Part shown: positions 24,205 through 36,735 of the stretch, one piece after another
Layout: each line of letters opens with the position of its first letter
Numbering within the stretch: position 1 is the stretch's first letter
Assembly (NCBI GenBank): GCA_036023115.1
Contig: JAYKKT010000088.1
Location: forward strand, 1,218,501 to 1,282,500
Direction: 5' to 3'
DNA from: Brasenia schreberi
Lineage: Eukaryota > Streptophyta > Magnoliopsida > Nymphaeales > Cabombaceae
Length of the DNA stretch: 64,000 nucleotides
Made by a program: the position numbers and the translations under genes
Notes under the pieces: generated by a model
Databases searched by the model: none
Told to the model about the DNA's origin: nothing
The model's input: the letters and a program-made list of their open reading frames with translations, nothing else

Positions 24205-26294
24205 ATGGGATTCCCTTTAGTATTGTCAAAGCCTGTAACATTTGTAACCGGTAAAGCAAAGAAGTTCCAGTCCTTCAAGCTAGATTGTACTTCTCTGAGC
24301 ACTTCATTTACGTCTTCACGCTTCATTCATTTCTTCACTTGAATCTCAATTTCAAATTTTATATTTCAACTACTGTCACCAGGGAAGATCTGTACATTGT
24401 TTAACTTTTTATTGGAAGTTTTTAACGACATGGTTGTTTGGTGTGGCCCTCTTAACACAACTTTTGGATATTTGTGTATCACAACATGATTTATGTTTTA
24501 TTGGTTTTACTTTTATATTCTAGAAGGGATTGAATATGATAAGGTACCATGTTCAGCCTTCACAACTGGAGGTAATCCCATTGGTTGGGTTATTACGAAC
24601 AAAAATGACAGAACAGTAGATAATTGGATGAAACCTCAAAGAAGTTGGTCTAATATGCCCATTTTTTGGCAGAATATCATATTGTTTTCCAGTAGGGGCC
24701 TGATGGTGGGAGATAATTGTACTGGATCGAATTGAATAGGTTAGCCCAAGTCAAGCTATCATTTAAGATGATTAAACTTTGGGTAATTAGGGGAGGCCTC
24801 CATCCCTGCAACTTTATGTATGATGATCACCATACTTGACTCTGCGATTTGATTCTAGGAAACAAAGTAACAATACATCCAAATTACATTTAGCATCAGT
24901 TTCCGATTTTACACTATCGGGAGTTAATCTGCATGTGAGAGCACCCAAGGTCCAAAGAAACATGAAAACTCGATAGTGATTCTCCTGATCAGTTGCTTTT
25001 ACTCTTTAAAACAGAATGATCCAGTCATCATTGGTATTTTATCTTTCACTTGGCACAGAATAACTTTTCTAGTACTTTGAACGCGAGCTCTATATATACT
25101 ACATATGGAAGAAATAAATACTATTTGCTTCACTCAATGTTCTCGAGAAAATATTATTGAAGATGTGTCTGCATGTAGGTTATACTTATGGTGGTATCTT
25201 ATTTCCTTGTGCTAGATGACGTTTTCAATGTGTAACATCAAGTACTCTTTTAAGGTCCTTTTTCTTCTTTATAGTACCTGAGTTGCAAGGAGAGCCCGAA
25301 GATATTTCGAAAGAAAAGGCTCATTTGGCAGCAAAAGAGGTCCTTATACTTTCTGCCTTTTCTAGTGTATTTATATCGTTATTTGGTGTAATCATGACAT
25401 TAATAAGTATCCCATGCATAACATTCTTTTCTAAATGAAGAAAGGATGATAAGACATTAATACTCTAAGAATGATGCTCATGCTTGTGTGATTGAAATTT
25501 CCTCTAGTTTGCACTAGGTGTGGTTGCAACTGCATTGGATGCAATGTGTCTCATAAGGCCAGAGGATCTCAATCTAGTCTCGTGTTTTATAAAGCTAAGC
25601 TACCCACACATGCAATCAGTTATGGGCATGATATTGGATGTAAAGATTCATGCCAAATATAGCTTCCAACTGTAACACTTTGCTTACCTGTTTGACAATA
25701 AGAAGTTTTTTAGATGCTTTCTTATGTTCAACTTAGATCATTTTTAGGCATTAGTTTCTGCCTTCCTGTTCTTGATTACATTAATTCGTCCTGTGGGTCT
25801 ACAGTGATGCCCTCTTGTGAGCTCACCTAAATTCTAGAATCATCTTCCTATAAAGAAATAACACAAACAAGTGTGGCTTTTAACTTTTTGATATACCGTA
25901 CTTTTGCTTGCTAAGCTTATCTGGAATCACATGCATCTTTATGTATATATGTTCAATGTGAATCATCAAAGTTAATATGAACATAAAACGATGTTGTGAA
26001 AAAGGTGAGACAGTAGCCTGCTAATTGTTGCATTCTTGCATATTCAAATGTTTAAGTTATTCGATGAGTGCATTTTGACATTCTCTGGAATATATTCATT
26101 TATGCACATAGTTTTTGGAAGGTTGTATACGATGTTGACATCTTCATCAGTGTTGGCTTGAAAGTGCATGGTGCTTCATCACATTCAGTGACCCTTATTT
26201 TATTCTCTTTCATTTTGAAGGTAAATGGTCCTGTTCTTGTTGAAGAAACTTGCCTCTATTTCAATGCCTTAGGTGGTCTTCCTGGACCATACAT
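24205..26294 (+). pseudogene. ITPA: ITPA-like nucleotide pyrophosphatase, 3' part lost
   Basis: ITPA hydrolyses ITP, dITP and XTP to clean the nucleotide pool. Three exons join in frame: 24205-24286 (ATG start, LSKPVTFVTGKAKKFQSFKL), 25275-25339 (PELQGEPEDISKEKAHLAAK) and 26221-26294 ([19 protein letters not shown] and LPGPY). All donors and acceptors are canonical and the phases agree. Three features argue against an active enzyme. The nucleotide-binding TxxxNxxKxxE motif is damaged: Asn is replaced by Lys, and about 13 codons after KK, including the conserved Glu, are absent. The conserved EDTC aspartate is Glu. No exon for the second half (KWFL.., FGWDP..) is found; a dead copia element starts about 50 bp after the third donor. 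Exons further away, beyond the copia remnant, were looked for and not seen. Confidence 0.8.
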
Positions 26295-26344
26295 GTAAGT
26301 TCTTGTTGAGAGGAATAGTTGGATGTTGTCAAAGCCTATTTCAG

Positions 26345-29035
26345 TCAAAGCCTAGTTAGCTCTTGGATAATCCAATTGATGATTCCTTCTATTGAAAAAA
26401 TGTTTATCTTTATGGACAATGCTGCTGAAATTTGAAAAGTTGTAGCAAAAACATATTCAAGAAAAAAGAATATAGCAAAAGAATATGAAATTATAAAAAA
26501 AATCAAGAGATATAACTTGGGAGACAAAACCATTGAAGAATATTATGGGCAACTAAGGTGTTTATGGAATGAGCAAGAACATCTAACAGAAACTAAGTAT
26601 ACCACGTATATCAAGGATAGAAATATAGAAGCAAAAAAGAAAAAGGTATTTGATCACTTATGGGGAGTTTCATCATAATATAATAATGTAAAAAGCAATA
26701 TACTGATCATAGAGGACTTACCATCCCTAGGTACCGTATATTCATTGTCTTGAAAAAATTTATTCAAAGAGCAGTGACAAAGTAGCATTCAAACTCAAAC
26801 TCAAGTAAAGATTCTCAAGTTTGATAATGGGGTGAATTTATGTCCTATACTATAAAAAATTATTTCACAAGTGAATTATTTACCAAACCACTTGCACAAA
26901 CTCTCCTCTACAAAATTGAGTGGTTGAAAGAAAGGATCGACATATATTGGAAGTTGTAAGAACTCTGGCCTTGGGATCACATGTCCCTAAATACCTATGG
27001 GGTAAAGCAAGCCTTAACAAAGCTCCATCTGTTGTCTTAGATAATAAATGTCCATTTATTATGCTACATTCTACTAACAAAGCCTCCCATGTTCAACCTA
27101 GAATATTTAGATATGTTTGCTATGTACATATTCATTCTCAGATGAGATAAATTAGATCTCAAATCAATTAAGCATGTATATGTTGGATTACACTGTTCCA
27201 AAAAGAATACCGGTGTTATGACCCATGTAATAAGAAATTCTATACTATAATGGATGTATTCTTTCATGAATCTAAGTTCTATCATGACATGGGAGGGAGA
27301 GAATAAAAAGATTTTTAAAGAATTAATACATGTCATTCTAATAATTCCAAATTGCGACAATGAAGAAATTGAAGATCACATGAGGAGAGGTGAGACAAGA
27401 AATAAGCCAGAAACCAAGATAAAGACATATGTAAAGAAAAATAATTCTATCAATGGAAGAGACTACCACGTTTGAAGAAGATTTACCCTCCTCAAGTCCT
27501 TAAGAGGTCGATATACAAGATGAAGAGTGATTTGAATCTGCCCATTGCACTAAGGAAAGGTAAGATAACATGTAAATATCCTACCTATAAGTATATCTCT
27601 CTTGAGAATACATCATCTAATTATAAATCTTTTGCTATGGATGTGGACTCTACTTATATTCCATGAAAGTTTGAGGATGCTAATAAATATGTTGAGTGGC
27701 ATCTTGCTATGGAACAAGAGTTTGAGGCCTTGAAAAAAAATCACATATAGGATATAGTTGACTTATCAGAAGAAAGACAGTGGGTTGTAAATGGATTTAT
27801 ACCATTAAAGTGAAAGCATATGAAAGCATAGAGAGATATAAAGCAAGGCTTGTAGCAAAGGGTACAATCAAGTCTATGGCTTGTACTATAATGAGATATT
27901 TGTACCTATAGCAAAACTTATTATTCTCCGCATGATCATTAGCATGGCAATTAATAAGAATTGAAAACTCTGATAGTTAGATGTAAAAAAATGTTTTCTT
28001 ATAGGGCAACCTAATAAAGGAGATAAATATGGAATTACTTCTAGGTCTGAGAGACAAATAGGGAAGATCAAAGGTGTGTAAACTAAAGAAAGTTTTATAT
28101 GGATTGAAGGAATCTCCTAGAGCCTGGTTCGAGAAATTCAGTGAGGAGATTATTGGTCTTGACTATTCTTAGAGTGCAAATGATCATACATTATCTGTAA
28201 AGCTAGTAAAGGCATTTTTGTTCTCGTAGTGTATGTTGATGATATTATAATTATGGGTGATGTTGTCAAAGAAAATGAAGAACTAAAGAAACAAGTTCAT
28301 AAGTTATTTGACTTTAAGGATTTAGGGAGACTTCACTACTTCTTAGGTATTGAAGTTATTCAAGCAAAGTTATATTTCTAACTTAGAGGAAATATACATT
28401 AGATATGTTAAAGGATACTGGAATGATCGATTCCAAGCCATGTGATGTATCAATGAAAGTGAACAAAAGATTATCTCAGAATGAGGATGAGAAATATGAA
28501 GACGTAGGGAGATACCAAAGTTTGGTGCAAAAACTAATTTATCTATCTCCACACCTGATATCTCTCTTGTAGTGGGTATTGTGAGCACATATGTGCATGC
28601 ATCATCCAGATGTCACATGAAAGTTGTCTATCAAATTCTCATATACTTAAAAAGAACTCTGGGTTATGGAGTGATTTATGTTAAGCATGGACACCTAGAA
28701 TTGGAGGTATAAACTCATGAAGATTGGGCATCAGATGGACAGGTTTACTAGAAGATCGAAAATCTACTACAGGATACCTTACTCTGTTTGGAGGAAATAT
28801 TATATCTTAAAAAAACAAGAAACAATCAATTGTTACTAGATCGAGTGCAGAAGCGGAATATATAGCAGTAGCCCATGGTTTGTGTGAGGGATTATGGCTT
28901 CATGCACTTACCAAGGACTTGGGAGAAGAGATACAATTATTTATCCAAGAATATTGTGATAGTACTATTAAATACAAAGTAATTCAAATCTCTACTATTA
29001 ATTTCAAAAAACGAAAGGTAAAAATGTTTTAGTAA
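26345..29035 (+). mobile_element. Ty1/copia retrotransposon remnant
   Basis: Blocks of a copia polyprotein follow the usual order: a GAG-like piece (GDKTIEEYYGQLRCLWNEQ near 26520), the integrase end (MVERKDRHILEVVRTLALGS at 26920), the reverse transcriptase (WVVNG.. near 27780, VYVDDIIIMGD near 28230, FDFKDLGRLHYFLGIEV near 28310), and RNase H (the SSAEAEY-type block near 28840). Stops and shifts occur throughout; the longest clean piece is about 76 codons. Boundaries are approximate, and no LTR pair was found. It follows directly after the last surviving exon of the ITPA-like gene. Confidence 0.85.
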
Positions 29036-29040
29036 GATCG

Positions 29041-29278
29041 TGCCATCTAAATATTATGCACCTATCACTCTCTTTATATCGTGCCATCTAAATATTATGC
29101 ACCTATCACTCTCTTTATGCCATCTAAATATTATGCACCTATCACTCTCTTTATACACACATAAATATATATATGTATATATATATATATATAGCCATCT
29201 AAATATTATCACCTATCACTCTCTTTATACACACATAAATATATACATGTATATATATATACATGTAATATATATACA

Positions 29279-29318
<40 letters not shown>

Positions 29319-29341
29319 CATGTATATATATATATATATAT

Positions 29342-29405
<64 letters not shown>
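29041..29405. repeat. Short tandem units and AT/AC/GT microsatellite
   Basis: The word gccatctaaatattatgcac followed by ctatcactctctttat occurs four times (starting about 29042, 29083, 29119 and 29193). It runs into long mixed (AT)n, (ATAC)n and (GT)n tracts to 29405. Open frames here are repeat translations. Confidence 0.9.
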
Positions 29406-29409
<4 letters not shown>

Positions 29410-29771
29410 ATACAGTAGGAGTTGCATATACTTTATGTAAGTTTTGCTTTGTATATGTGTAAAATATTACATTTTTTCATAGATATTCTCTCTTGTTGCC
29501 AAACCCATGATTTTGGAGATATATATACTCGGAATTATATGCTTTCATATTTTTTTGACATAAATGCATGTGAATATATAGAGCTATGTGTAAGCGTGGG
29601 CTTTGCATACGACTTTAAAGTTGTCGTGTCGTATCCTAGGCACTTATGGCCCATATGACAGAAGTCATCAGCTTACCTTTGCTAATATGGTATTGCATTG
29701 CAGTATCAGCATATTCCCCTTTGCAACTTGGTCATGGATTCACATTCAAGTGGAAAGGGTGTGATTGGGGG
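29406..29771. other. AT-rich spacer
   Basis: About 370 bases; no exon matching the missing ITPA part or any other gene was seen. Confidence 0.45.
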
Positions 29772-30055
29772 TAAACATGGTCAGGGTTGGAACTGGAACG
29801 GGCTAGGAACCAGAATCCTTGAAATTTGGAAATAGAGTTGGATACGGAACAAAGAAGCACCATGCTCGATTCTGGTTCCATCTTTTATGGAATCGGAACC
29901 AAATCAAATCTGAAACTGATGGTTTCAAGCCATTGGTTTCATATTTTTATTTTTCTGAATTGTGTTTTTTTTTTTTGTAATTTGGCAGCTCAACCCAGAA
30001 CTAAAACCGGCCTGGTTCCGGTTCCTGACCACCAGGAACATGTCTAGTTGTGGGG
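29772..30055. repeat. MITE-like element, TAGACATG/GGTTCC family
   Basis: The left end reads aacatggtcagggttggaac. The right end, gttcctgaccaccaggaaca then tgtctag, is its inverted partner. The interior is full of GGAACC and GGTTCC words. One of the clearer members of the family. Confidence 0.55.
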
Positions 30056-30479
30056 ACTAAATTTTTTGTGTAGGGTTATCGGGCGTGTGCTAGGAAGCAT
30101 TGCTGCTTTGGATATTATGCTTGTTTTGCCTTTTTGGCCTTTAATAAAGTGGAGGGGAAAAGTTTTCTTAGGAAGATATTTTCTAGTCCTTTCCCAAGAA
30201 CACAAAGAAGAATAAATGGCAAAAATCAAAGAGCAAACCCAAATCTTTCAATCGTTTGGTTTGGTTTGGTTTAGGCCTCGACCATAAACCAACCGATATA
30301 ATTGGTTCTCAAATTTTGGGAACCAAACCAAACCATGATAAGCTATAAAAGTGAACCGAACCTGACAATAGGTTCCATTGTGTTTCGAACCATGGTTCAC
30401 TGTTTTTTAACATGCCAATTGTATGACACAATGTATATAGTGTAAGAAATAAACTAAGTAAACTAAAACAAAGTTGTTC
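30056..30479. other. Spacer with GGTTTGGTTT words
   Basis: At about 30245-30405 the sequence is built of AACCAAACC and GGTTTGGTTT words, probably another worn member of the GGTTCC-type element family. No gene. Confidence 0.4.
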
Positions 30480-31700
30480 ACCTGTAAAGATTTGTTTGAT
30501 TCATGGTGGTAGGCCGTTGATACTAAACCTACATGCATAGATATACATGGGTTTGTCACTGGGAACCACAATTCTATTTTTGATTCGTGAATGGTATAGT
30601 GTTTGGGTTTTCGTGCGAGGTGGGTTAGCAACATTGGAAAGGAGGCACCTCGGTTTTCTTGTGAAGCCTTGGATTCAATTATTGTGGCTCATCTTCCTCG
30701 TGGGCTCATCTTCCTCGTGGTGTTGAAGTTTTTTACTTAAATTGGGCCTATGGAGTTATGATATCCATGCCAGCGATATGTTTAACATTTGATTCATAAT
30801 GGAACTTAGAACCATAAGTACCTAAAATCAACGTTCACTTCCTCTAAAACCTTATATCTAAGACACCCAAAGAGTGTTTGATTTGTGGTGTAAGATCCCT
30901 GGTACTAGAACTATAAGCCTAAAGTCACATGAACTTATAACTATAGTTCGAGGAACTGTGGTTACTTGTTTGGTTTGTGAGTTGTATCGACACTTGAGTA
31001 AGATCCCTGGTACTAGAACTATAAGCCTAAACTCACATGAACTTATAACTATAGTTCGAGGAACTGTGGTTACTTGTTTGATTTGTGAGTCGTATCGACA
31101 CTTGAGTTTTCGTGTGAGGTAGAACAGTTACATGAAAAAAGGAGGTGCTTGAGTTTTCATGTGATGCTCTTGGGTTTGTTCCGGTGGCCATTTCTGTCTA
31201 GTGCCAAAGTTGTTTACTCAAATTCGGCTTATAAAACCACAGTTCCACATCAATAAGTTTTGTGTTACATGGGTAGCAAAACTTGGAATTGTGAGAACAA
31301 AAAAATAAGGTCTAGTGTTGTTGGGACTTTGTATTCAAACACACTTTAAGGGTATATTTGATTTGTGGTGCTAGGACTTCGTACTAGAACTATAGGCTTA
31401 GATTTGATTCATATGAGCCTATAATTATGGTTTCATGTTTGATTCATGAGTGGTATTGACGATTAAGTTTCTGAAAGTCAAGATAACAACACAAGAGAGG
31501 AGGCGTTTGGGTTTCCATGGGAAACCCTTGAGTCCGATTCTTATGGTCACTTCTTCTCTAGTTTTGTATTCAAATGGGCCTAATGTACCATAGCTCCACA
31601 TCAATGACAGATTTTGCATTTGATGTATAACATAAGTTGGAACTACAAGTACAAAAAATCAAGGTCTAGTTCGTGCAAAACCTTGTATAAGTACACCCTA
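30480..31700. repeat. Tandem array of about 0.36-kb units
   Basis: Three diverged copies follow one another in the same order. Each has a tttgatttgtggtg-type word (about 30493, 30873, 31350), a gaggaggc/ggaggcac-type word, a block near gttgtttactcaaat, and an end like aaaaccttatatctaagaca (30847, 31323, 31678). The middle copy contains an extra near-perfect internal duplication of 108 bp (starts 30891 and 30999). Open frames here are incidental. Confidence 0.75.
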
Positions 31701-31711
31701 AAATACCAAAC

Positions 31712-31770
31712 CAAGACCAAACCAAGCCCTTTCCCATACTAAGTAGGGTGGGCTACGTGGATTCTTTAGA
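31712..31770 (-). mobile_element. RTE LINE 3' tail, minus orientation
   Basis: The words aagccctttcccatactaag and ggctacgtggattcttta are the reverse complement of the LINE terminus at 11340-11372. Only the terminal 60 bases remain. Confidence 0.6.
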
Positions 31771-32124
31771 GCCGAATACTGATGAGCTCAAGCTCAAAAA
31801 GGACCGGGCCGAGTTCAATTTTTTCTAGAATTGAGTTTGAGCAGCTCGTCTCACTTGCACCCCAGTAGTTTCCTGTTTTAATAGATTCTTCTTTTTTCCA
31901 GTTTTTTTAATGGATTCTTTAGGCACCCTAGATCACATGAATGAGCACACGAAATTTCGGGAATGGGACCATATTTAGAAAAGCCGCAATACGTTACACG
32001 ATTTCTGGATTGAGAACATAAGATTAGGTATTTTAGATTACCACCGGGGATTCATAAATTGTCGTTCATTTGGTTTCCTTCCACCGGAGGTGGTCTCCTT
32101 TTGGATTTTGGATAGGAGAAGAGG
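31771..32124. other. Upstream region of the TTC4 gene
   Basis: About 350 bases before the TTC4 start codon. No clear TATA box was found; the leader must lie here. Confidence 0.4.
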
Positions 32125-35100
32125 ATGGCTCTATGGATGGACTCAGGCGCCGAGCCCAAGACGGAGAGTGAGCAGGCGGACATTGACGCCATCTCTGCTC
32201 TTAAGGAGTCCGCTGCAATCGAGCTGAAAGTATGTGGTCTTCCTTTGCTCCATACTGTGTTTTTTCTACAGCTTGTTGAATTACCACACTTCCGATACTT
32301 GCTCAAAGATCAGTTTATATGACAAATGGCTGCGACTTCTTCATGCCCATGTTTGGTTTTTAGTTTATGATTACTTTCATGATCATTGGGGTTCGGTTGC
32401 TTGTATTGGTAATTCGAGATGGTATTTCCTAAGCGGGTTCTTTCTTGTGATACTCGGACTTTGGATTCAATAGGGTTCTTTCTTCATCTAGTTTAGAAGA
32501 GTCTTGTTAGGGCACCCAAATGTTTCTTTGGTCAGGAAGAAGGCTTTGATGCCTAAGATGGTTTGGACAAGCAGAGAGGTGATCCAAAGAAGCTCCGGTG
32601 ACATCTGTAAGATGGAGCGATAAAGTAGACGATTAACACTTTAAAAGAGGGGGAGAAAGCCGTAAAAGTGTTGGAAGGAAACTGTTAAACACGATTTGGT
32701 CTTTTTGGAGTTAACTACTACCACGCACAAGATCGAGCTCTATAGAGTCAGAGAATCCATGTAATGGGCCGCACTTTGCGTGAAAAAAGACTTGCATGCA
32801 CTCAAATGTCTACAGAGAGTTTGCGTGTGGATGGTTCTTCTGACATTCAACCTTGATAATACCAGCATATGCTCTTTTCATTTCTTTAGACAGTATTGTT
32901 TGATTCATTTCTACATCTTGTTTGTTATTTTCTTCTCTTAATTAACTCACTGATTTCTCGACACCAAATCTAGCTTTCAACTATATTGATTTTCCAAGTG
33001 AAAATGTTGTTTCCAGCACTTTGCTCCTAGCCGAATCAGTTGGTGCCAACCTTAGTATAAAAATAATTAAAATTGTTTGAGCTTCTTTTGTGGCCCCACT
33101 TTTGAACTCTTCTGAAGATTGTCGGTGCAAGTATTTACAAGTTTGGTTGTCCTTGCAGGAAAAGGGAAACCAATATGTGAAGATGGGAAAAAAGCATTAT
33201 TCTGATGCTATTGGCTGCTATACGAGAGCCATAAATCAGAAGATTTTGAGTGACTCTGAGAATTCAATTCTTTATTCTAATCGGGCTCATGTTAATTTAC
33301 TTCTTGGTAACTATAGGCGTGCACTTACAGATGCTGAAGATGCAATAAAGTTATGTGCAACAAATGTGAAGGTAGAAACAACCCCATAACCTTAAGTTTC
33401 ATTTCAAAGTTTTTCTCATAGGACAATTTGTTTTGTAACATGAGGTCATTAGAAGCCAGATATTGTCATAATTATACTTGTGAGGTTTTGACTTTTTATC
33501 ATTCAACTGAAGAAAATTCTGTTGAAACAACCTTTTCATTGTCTAATGTCTGTAATTGCAACCTAACTGAGTACACAATGTATTTGATTTTACAAATCTA
33601 GGCTTATTATCGAGCAGCAAAAGCTGCTTTCTCTTTAGGTTTGTTGGTGGAAGCAGCATCATTTTGTCAAAGAGGTCTTCAAGAACTCCCGACTAATGAA
33701 GATATAAAGAGGTTGCTGAAACAGATTGAGCTGAAACAAGTAGAAGATGACAAACGCCATGCTCAAGTTTCTAGGGCTGTGGACACTGCTAAGGTTAACC
33801 ACAACTAACTTCATCAACGGTTTGTTAGTTTTTGTGGACCATAACACAGTTCAGCTTCTATTATGCAGGATCTTGTTTGTGCCTTCGAGAGTAGGCATTT
33901 GAAAATTGGAAAGCCAATGTATCAAGAACTTACAGGAATCAGGAAACCCAGATTGGATAACAACGTTCTCCACTGGCCGGTTCTTCTTCTTTATGCAGAA
34001 GTTATGTCCAGCGATTTTATAGAAGAGTTCTGTGAAACAGATGCATTTTCTGCTCATCTTGACATGATATCCGTTTGTTATGTTCAATATTTATTTTCTT
34101 TTACTTTTATTCCATTCTTGTCACTTTTTATCATATCAAAACAGTTTGTTCTATCCTTATTTTCCAAACATGTACTCAGAGGGTCCACCTTTGCCTTGGG
34201 ATCATGCATGTTCTTACACTCGTGAAGCCATTGAACTTTATTATCAGGTATGCTTGATTTGGTTGTTTATTAACGTTGGTAGCTAGGCTATAGGATATCA
34301 AAGGGTAGATAGAGAATTGAAAGGAAGTTCTGGCACTCTTTGTGATCATTTTGATTATTTGCTTACTAGTAGGTCCTAAAATGTCCTAAACACTTTCATA
34401 ACTGAAATGGATGTGTTTCTTTGCTTGATTTAATTAATATGAAATATTCATTGTCACATGTTGGTCACGACACATGCTCGGAACCAGTTTGATAATAAAT
34501 TTTTTTTTGCCAAGTTTTAATGCAATATGAATCTCTGATTTGATCTTTTTGCTCGATTTGAGTGTGTAGATGTGTTAATGAAAGCAACTAAATGAGAAAC
34601 CATGCACCGTTGTTTTTCAAATTCAACCTCTCTGTGGACACATTCAAGCATGGCAAAGACAATCTAATGCATGTTTGCCACTAAGCAGCAAAGGGAAAAC
34701 GGGGTATAAGTTCCCGTGTTAAGGCTGTTTAGGATGGGTTTAGGGTTAGGATGTTTAGGAGGCACACACACACGTGTGTATCACATGCCTGGACATGTCC
34801 TGTACTTGCTTTTAGTTTTTGTTCTTTAATCTCCTATATCTTTTTGTTATTGGGCCTACAGGCTGATTCGGGGTTTGTGTTACCAAGAAAAGTAATTCTG
34901 AGGCATATGTTAGAGGGCACCACTGGTGCTCTTTCAGAAACTAATGAAGATGACAAGGAAGATGACCTCGGCCTTCATCAGAGGAACACTTCAGGTAGCC
35001 AAGTCTACAAGAATCCATCACTGAGCTTTAATTGATATTGGATTTTCTTATTGTAAAACTAGTGTTCAATTCAAGATTCTAGTGGTATTTTCATTCGAAT

Positions 35101-36735
35101 GGTAATATATGATATACTTGTACTTTCATAATGTCACAAGGTTTTGCTTTCTAATTATGTTGAACCGAAAGTAGCAAGGGAGATTTAGTATAATGATTTA
35201 TAACAGTGAAATTTTTTTCATACTGCCACTTTCAATGAATTTAGCTTCATATGCGAACAATTCTTTTGTGATAGTTTCATGTAATAAAAAACTTTATCTA
35301 AAGTTTCTCATAGGTTGGAGGGTATGCCTCCCTAGAGATTAGCAGAGACGCAACAGTCAAATACTACTAGCTGTTTCTAAACTACACATAAAAGCCACCA
35401 ACTCCATTTAGTTTATGCATTTCTAATCAGTATCCTTCTATGCACACCGTCCACAGCATAGAACAAAGATAAGTTTTTGTATAACATAAAACATGCATAG
35501 AAGCCTTCTTCCATGCTTCACATGAAAAGTTGGCAGTGTGAGACAAGCATGGCCTGCAGGATTTGCTCTAAGGAACTAATTTGGACGAATAAATGAGGTG
35601 TTTGGGCGACTAGGACTGAGGTGCTTGATAGCTTCAAGTTTTGCCTGGCAACCACCTTTCATGTCTCTACAGAGGGAACTTTGTAACTTCAGAAATGATT
35701 AGTGGTGAAGAAACTTGTCATATAACAACTTGGCATGCCCAACATAATTACTAGAGCTAGAATTAGAATAGTGAAGCAGTATGATAATCTGAAAAGCAAT
35801 TCATGTGTTGAAAACTTTGGGGGAATATAGCAAGCGGGAAGTGAATACTGGGCAAGAATAACAACAATGATTCCCCAGGGAAACAAGGTTCTTGCCAGTT
35901 GTAACATTCTAAAACAAAAGAGTCAAGATTGTTGATGGATCTTACCTTTTGCTTCTTAAATATTGTGGTTTCGTAATGTTGAGTTCCAGTGTAGAACGAT
36001 TATGTTTAGTTTATATGCCCAATATTGGTGGCCTTTAAGTTGTTGGCAAAATACAAGTTGTGAACTGTGTGAAGCTATTAGTATTAGTGAAGATAATTAA
36101 GAACTTCAAAAGAAGTTTTGGATGAGATTAGGCATGCGTTCAGTTCAGTGCAACCTCAATATAGAGGCTTGTACATCAGGGTTTTTGAATGACAATGCCC
36201 AGCAGAACCTGGAATCAAAATTGTCACCATGTGCGAGATTTTTTGTTGTTGTTCTTGTATAAAAGAAAGCATGAGAAGTGTGAACTTGTTAATTTTTAAC
36301 TGAAAATCAGATATGTGCTTCTCATGCTGGGATAAAAAACAACACTTGATAAATCTGGATTTGTTCCATATTCCTCTTTGATTAGAAATAAACTTTCCAA
36401 TAGGCTTGCTTGGTACAATGCGTCCATAATGATGAATTACCATTTCAAAAAAAAATGGTAATCCACTGATATCATTCTTTGTTGTCGTGCTTGTTACAAA
36501 GGCCATGTCAAATGGAACAAGGTGAATGAGAAAAAAGCACTGCTTGATGTTCTACAGGACGATAACTACATTATTCCTGGAATCCCAGGTACAATTCACT
36601 CAGCGTCTCTTACTTCTATTTTTGTAATTCATATTTTTAACATTATTTCTCCTCCTCCATGCAGTATTTTATGTTGTATCTACACGTTCTTCCTTTTACA
36701 AGGAATTCAAGTCAGGGAAATGGATTCCACCTTAG
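32125..36735 (+). CDS. TTC4: TTC4/Cns1-type TPR co-chaperone
   Basis: A TPR protein of the TTC4/Cns1 family, known to bind Hsp90/Hsp70 through its TPR clamp; the Arabidopsis counterpart is At1g04130. I joined eight exons: 32125-32229, 33159-33371, 33602-33793, 33869-34066, 34170-34247, 34862-34994, 36502-36588 and 36665-36735. They give 358 codons plus stop, in phase throughout and close to the family length. TPR units span about residues 36-138 (EKGNQYVKMGKKHYSDAI.., NRAHVNLLLGNYRRALTDAE, YYRAAKAAFSLG). The C-terminal wheel domain shows HWPVLLLYAEVMSSDFIEEF, VNEKKALLDVLQDDNYIIPG and the end VVSTRSSFYKEFKSGKWIPP. Seven junction motifs are GT-AG for all introns except the fourth, which is AT-AC (separate entry). 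Intron 1 contains a LINE fragment and intron 6 is 1.5 kb. The gene appears functional. Confidence 0.92.
32530..32800 (+). mobile_element. RTE-like LINE 3' fragment in TTC4 intron 1
   Basis: Blocks such as agatggtttggacaagcaga, gtgttggaaggaaactgtta and agagaatccatgtaatgggc match the 3' third of the RTE elements (RLRWFG.., CWKET.., terminal block) but are more diverged than copies A-C. It therefore belongs to an older insertion or a different subfamily. It lies wholly within intron 1 (32230-33158). Confidence 0.65.
34067..34169 (+). other. U12-type AT-AC intron of the TTC4 gene
   Basis: The donor is ATATCCGTTT, one base off the U12 consensus ATATCCTTT. A branch-like word TATCCTTATT lies with its A at 34159, ten bases before the 3' splice site CCAAAC. 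Splicing there joins ..SAHLDM to MYSEGPPLPWDH.. in phase 0, which matches the family sequence as I remember it (HLDMMFSE..PPLPWD). The GT-AG alternatives nearby either read a stop or drop conserved residues. The assignment to the minor spliceosome is inference from these signals. Confidence 0.75.

Noticed and set aside
26068..26298. Independent 76-codon gene
   Set aside because: Its last 25 codons are ITPA exon 3; the earlier part is intron read through an AG acceptor at 26220.
29040..29462. 140-codon Ile/Tyr-rich frame
   Set aside because: It is a translation of AT/AC/GT microsatellites, not a membrane protein.
30480..31700. CRISPR-like array
   Set aside because: Units are about 360 bp, diverged and without short repeat-spacer structure, and the DNA is from a plant nucleus.
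32125..32473. Separate small genes at the start of the TTC4 region
   Set aside because: The 65- and 79-codon frames run into intron 1 past the GTATGT donor at 32230; only the first 35 codons are coding.
34170..34247. GT-AG splicing for TTC4 intron 4 using CAGAG as acceptor
   Set aside because: It can be forced in phase (HLDMIS-GPPLPW) but loses the conserved M-x-S-E residues; the AT-AC solution keeps them.
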